Positions 63,087-64,000 of a DNA stretch of 64,000 nt are shown here, one piece after another. The translations under genes and the position numbers were made by a program. Position 1 is the stretch's first letter, and every line of letters starts with the position of its first letter. The stretch comes from Bacillus pseudomycoides (GTDB taxonomy: Bacteria > Bacillota > Bacilli > Bacillales > Bacillaceae_G). The notes below the pieces were generated by a model. It was not told the origin of the DNA. It saw only the letters and a program-made list of their open reading frames with translations, and did not search any database. The DNA lies in contig NZ_NVOY01000032.1 of the NCBI RefSeq assembly GCF_002551005.1, forward strand, positions 1 to 64,000, given 5' to 3'.

Positions 63087-64000
63087 TTAGGATTGGATTC
63101 CATGTTTTTTGTTGTATTCTAGTTCTTTTGCCCCTCGATGAGCCAATATACAGCATATGATACAGCAAATAGTTGCTGCTAGTAATACGTAGAAGCCACC
63201 ATTCCACCCTACCTTGTCAACCATTACACCAAAGAGGGTAGTACCTAAAGATGCACCTAGGATGTAGCTCATAAAACCTCGCAAACCAACCGCAGAACCA
63301 ACAGCGAAAGGTGGAACGACCTCCATAGTTTGTACTGAAGCTAGAAATTGTGGAATGTAAATTAAGCATCCAATAATGGCGGCAAAGATTGTTACCCAAT
63401 GTAAAGATGTGCTTTGCCAGTAACCGATAATACAGACAAGTATCATTGTCATAGCAATGATTGCTGGTGGCATGCGATGCCCTTTGAATAACTTGTCTGA
63501 TAAATAACCAGCCAAAAGAGTAGAAGGAATAGCTGCCCATTCAAAGAATAAAAAGGCAACGCTCATCTCTTCTTTAGTGAAATGTTTCACATGTAATAAA
63601 TAAATAGGTAACCAGCTTATAATACCGAAACGAACCATGTAAACGAAAACATCTACGAAGGAAACAAACCATGCATTTTTGTTAAATAAAACATAATTCT
63701 TGAAAATCTGCCATGCACTCATGTCTGCTGGCGGTTTTGAATCAGCCTTTTGTTGCATTTGTGAATCATCGGATTCGTCCTGGATAATTTCGTTTAACGG
63801 AGGCAAGCCCTCGCTTACTGGTGAGCCTTTAATAAGAATTAGTATTATAAGTGCAATAACAATGGCTATTGCGGCTGGAATCTGATAGCTTGCCGCTTGC
63901 CAGTGATTGGAGCCTAACATAGCAAAACTAACACCAACGATAGGTGCTACGATGCCTCCACCTATATTGTGTGAAATATTCCATATGGCACCGATAGTTC
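63087..64000 (-). CDS. glpT: GlpT/UhpT-family organophosphate:phosphate antiporter, 3' part
   Basis: Only the C-terminal ~305 residues are inside the window; the frame is open to base 64000 with WNISHNIGGGIVAPIVG just before the region at 63920. This is the major-facilitator OPA family, exchanging glycerol-3-phosphate (GlpT) or hexose phosphate (UhpT) for phosphate. Eight or more membrane helices are visible, with an acidic cytoplasmic loop (about NEIIQDESDDSQMQQ) in the middle of the protein. The gene symbol is the most likely choice; UhpT cannot be excluded. Confidence 0.8.
   Translation of the reverse strand, partial: TIGAIWNISHNIGGGIVAPIVGVSFAMLGSNHWQAASYQIPAAIAIVIALIILILIKGSPVSEGLPPLNEIIQDESDDSQMQQKADSKPPADMSAWQIFKNYVLFNKNAWFVSFVDVFVYMVRFGIISWLPIYLLHVKHFTKEEMSVAFLFFEWAAIPSTLLAGYLSDKLFKGHRMPPAIIAMTMILVCIIGYWQSTSLHWVTIFAAIIGCLIYIPQFLASVQTMEVVPPFAVGSAVGLRGFMSYILGASLGTTLFGVMVDKVGWNGGFYVLLAATICCIICCILAHRGAKELEYNKKHGIQS

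Overview
The window is chromosomal DNA from a member of the Bacillus cereus group, probably not B. anthracis or B. cereus sensu stricto, because several recognisable proteins look clearly diverged from what I remember of those species. The evidence is an AT-rich genome with strong AGGAGG-type ribosome binding sites, a Bacillus-order tRNA cluster, an ortholog of the B. cereus NaK channel, a YjcZ-type mini-protein, BceRS-BceAB modules, an SdpRI pair, and many copies of short repeats, one of which matches the group-specific bcr1 element (TTTAT at both ends).

Layout. 1-650: the 3' end of a tRNA-Phe gene and seven tRNA genes, then a terminator. 650-1320: two small paralogous proteins of unknown function. 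1500-2680: ldh with a tandem Rex/Fnr-type operator. 2750-11110: the glycogen operon glgB-glgC-glgD-glgA-glgP, with an unusual hairpin and short leader frame before glgA. 11100-14780: a lipase, an AIM24-family protein, a cold-shock protein and a YteA-like protein, separated by repeats. 14780-20740: menA, divergent from menF-menD-menH-menB. 20740-44500: a type VII secretion (Ess/Yuk) island of about 23.7 kb. 44500-47070: menE-menC, the rest of the menaquinone operon. 47070-47970: a nucleotidyltransferase gene split by a bcr1 element, and a YjcZ-type gene. 48020-54610: a BceRS-like two-component system with an ABC transporter that has two permease genes. 54870-55790: sdpR-sdpI. 56240-58950: a second BceAB-like transporter. 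59150-64000: fliB, hpt, a NaK-type channel with a K+-type filter, a small unknown gene, and the 3' part of a glpT-like gene.

The T7SS island contains the secretion core (esxA, esaA, essA, esaB, essB, essC). Behind essC is a four-gene module: a lipoprotein, a lipase with its catalytic domain at the N-terminus and a helical C-terminus, a small helical protein and a DUF4176 protein. I read this as the reverse-LXG lipase system known from S. aureus (TslA type). Next comes an IS3 remnant fused to a headless second EssC (D2-D3 only). It is followed by a polymorphic-toxin cassette: three small helical partners, one chaperone-like protein, a 602-aa toxin whose C-terminal domain I do not recognise, and two candidate immunity proteins. 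The island ends in a graveyard of toxin tails (an EndoNS_2-like tail with an intact YezG-type immunity gene, and a decayed AHH nuclease tail).

Because menF-D-H-B-E-C is contiguous in B. subtilis, the simplest reading is that the T7SS island was inserted between menB and menE. Other points worth following up are the NaK ortholog carrying the same two residues (Y66, D68) as the engineered NaK2K channel, the perfect 16-bp hairpin leader frame before glgA, bcr1 elements that interrupt a gene or supply stop codons, and two matching BceR-type operators in front of different transcription units.
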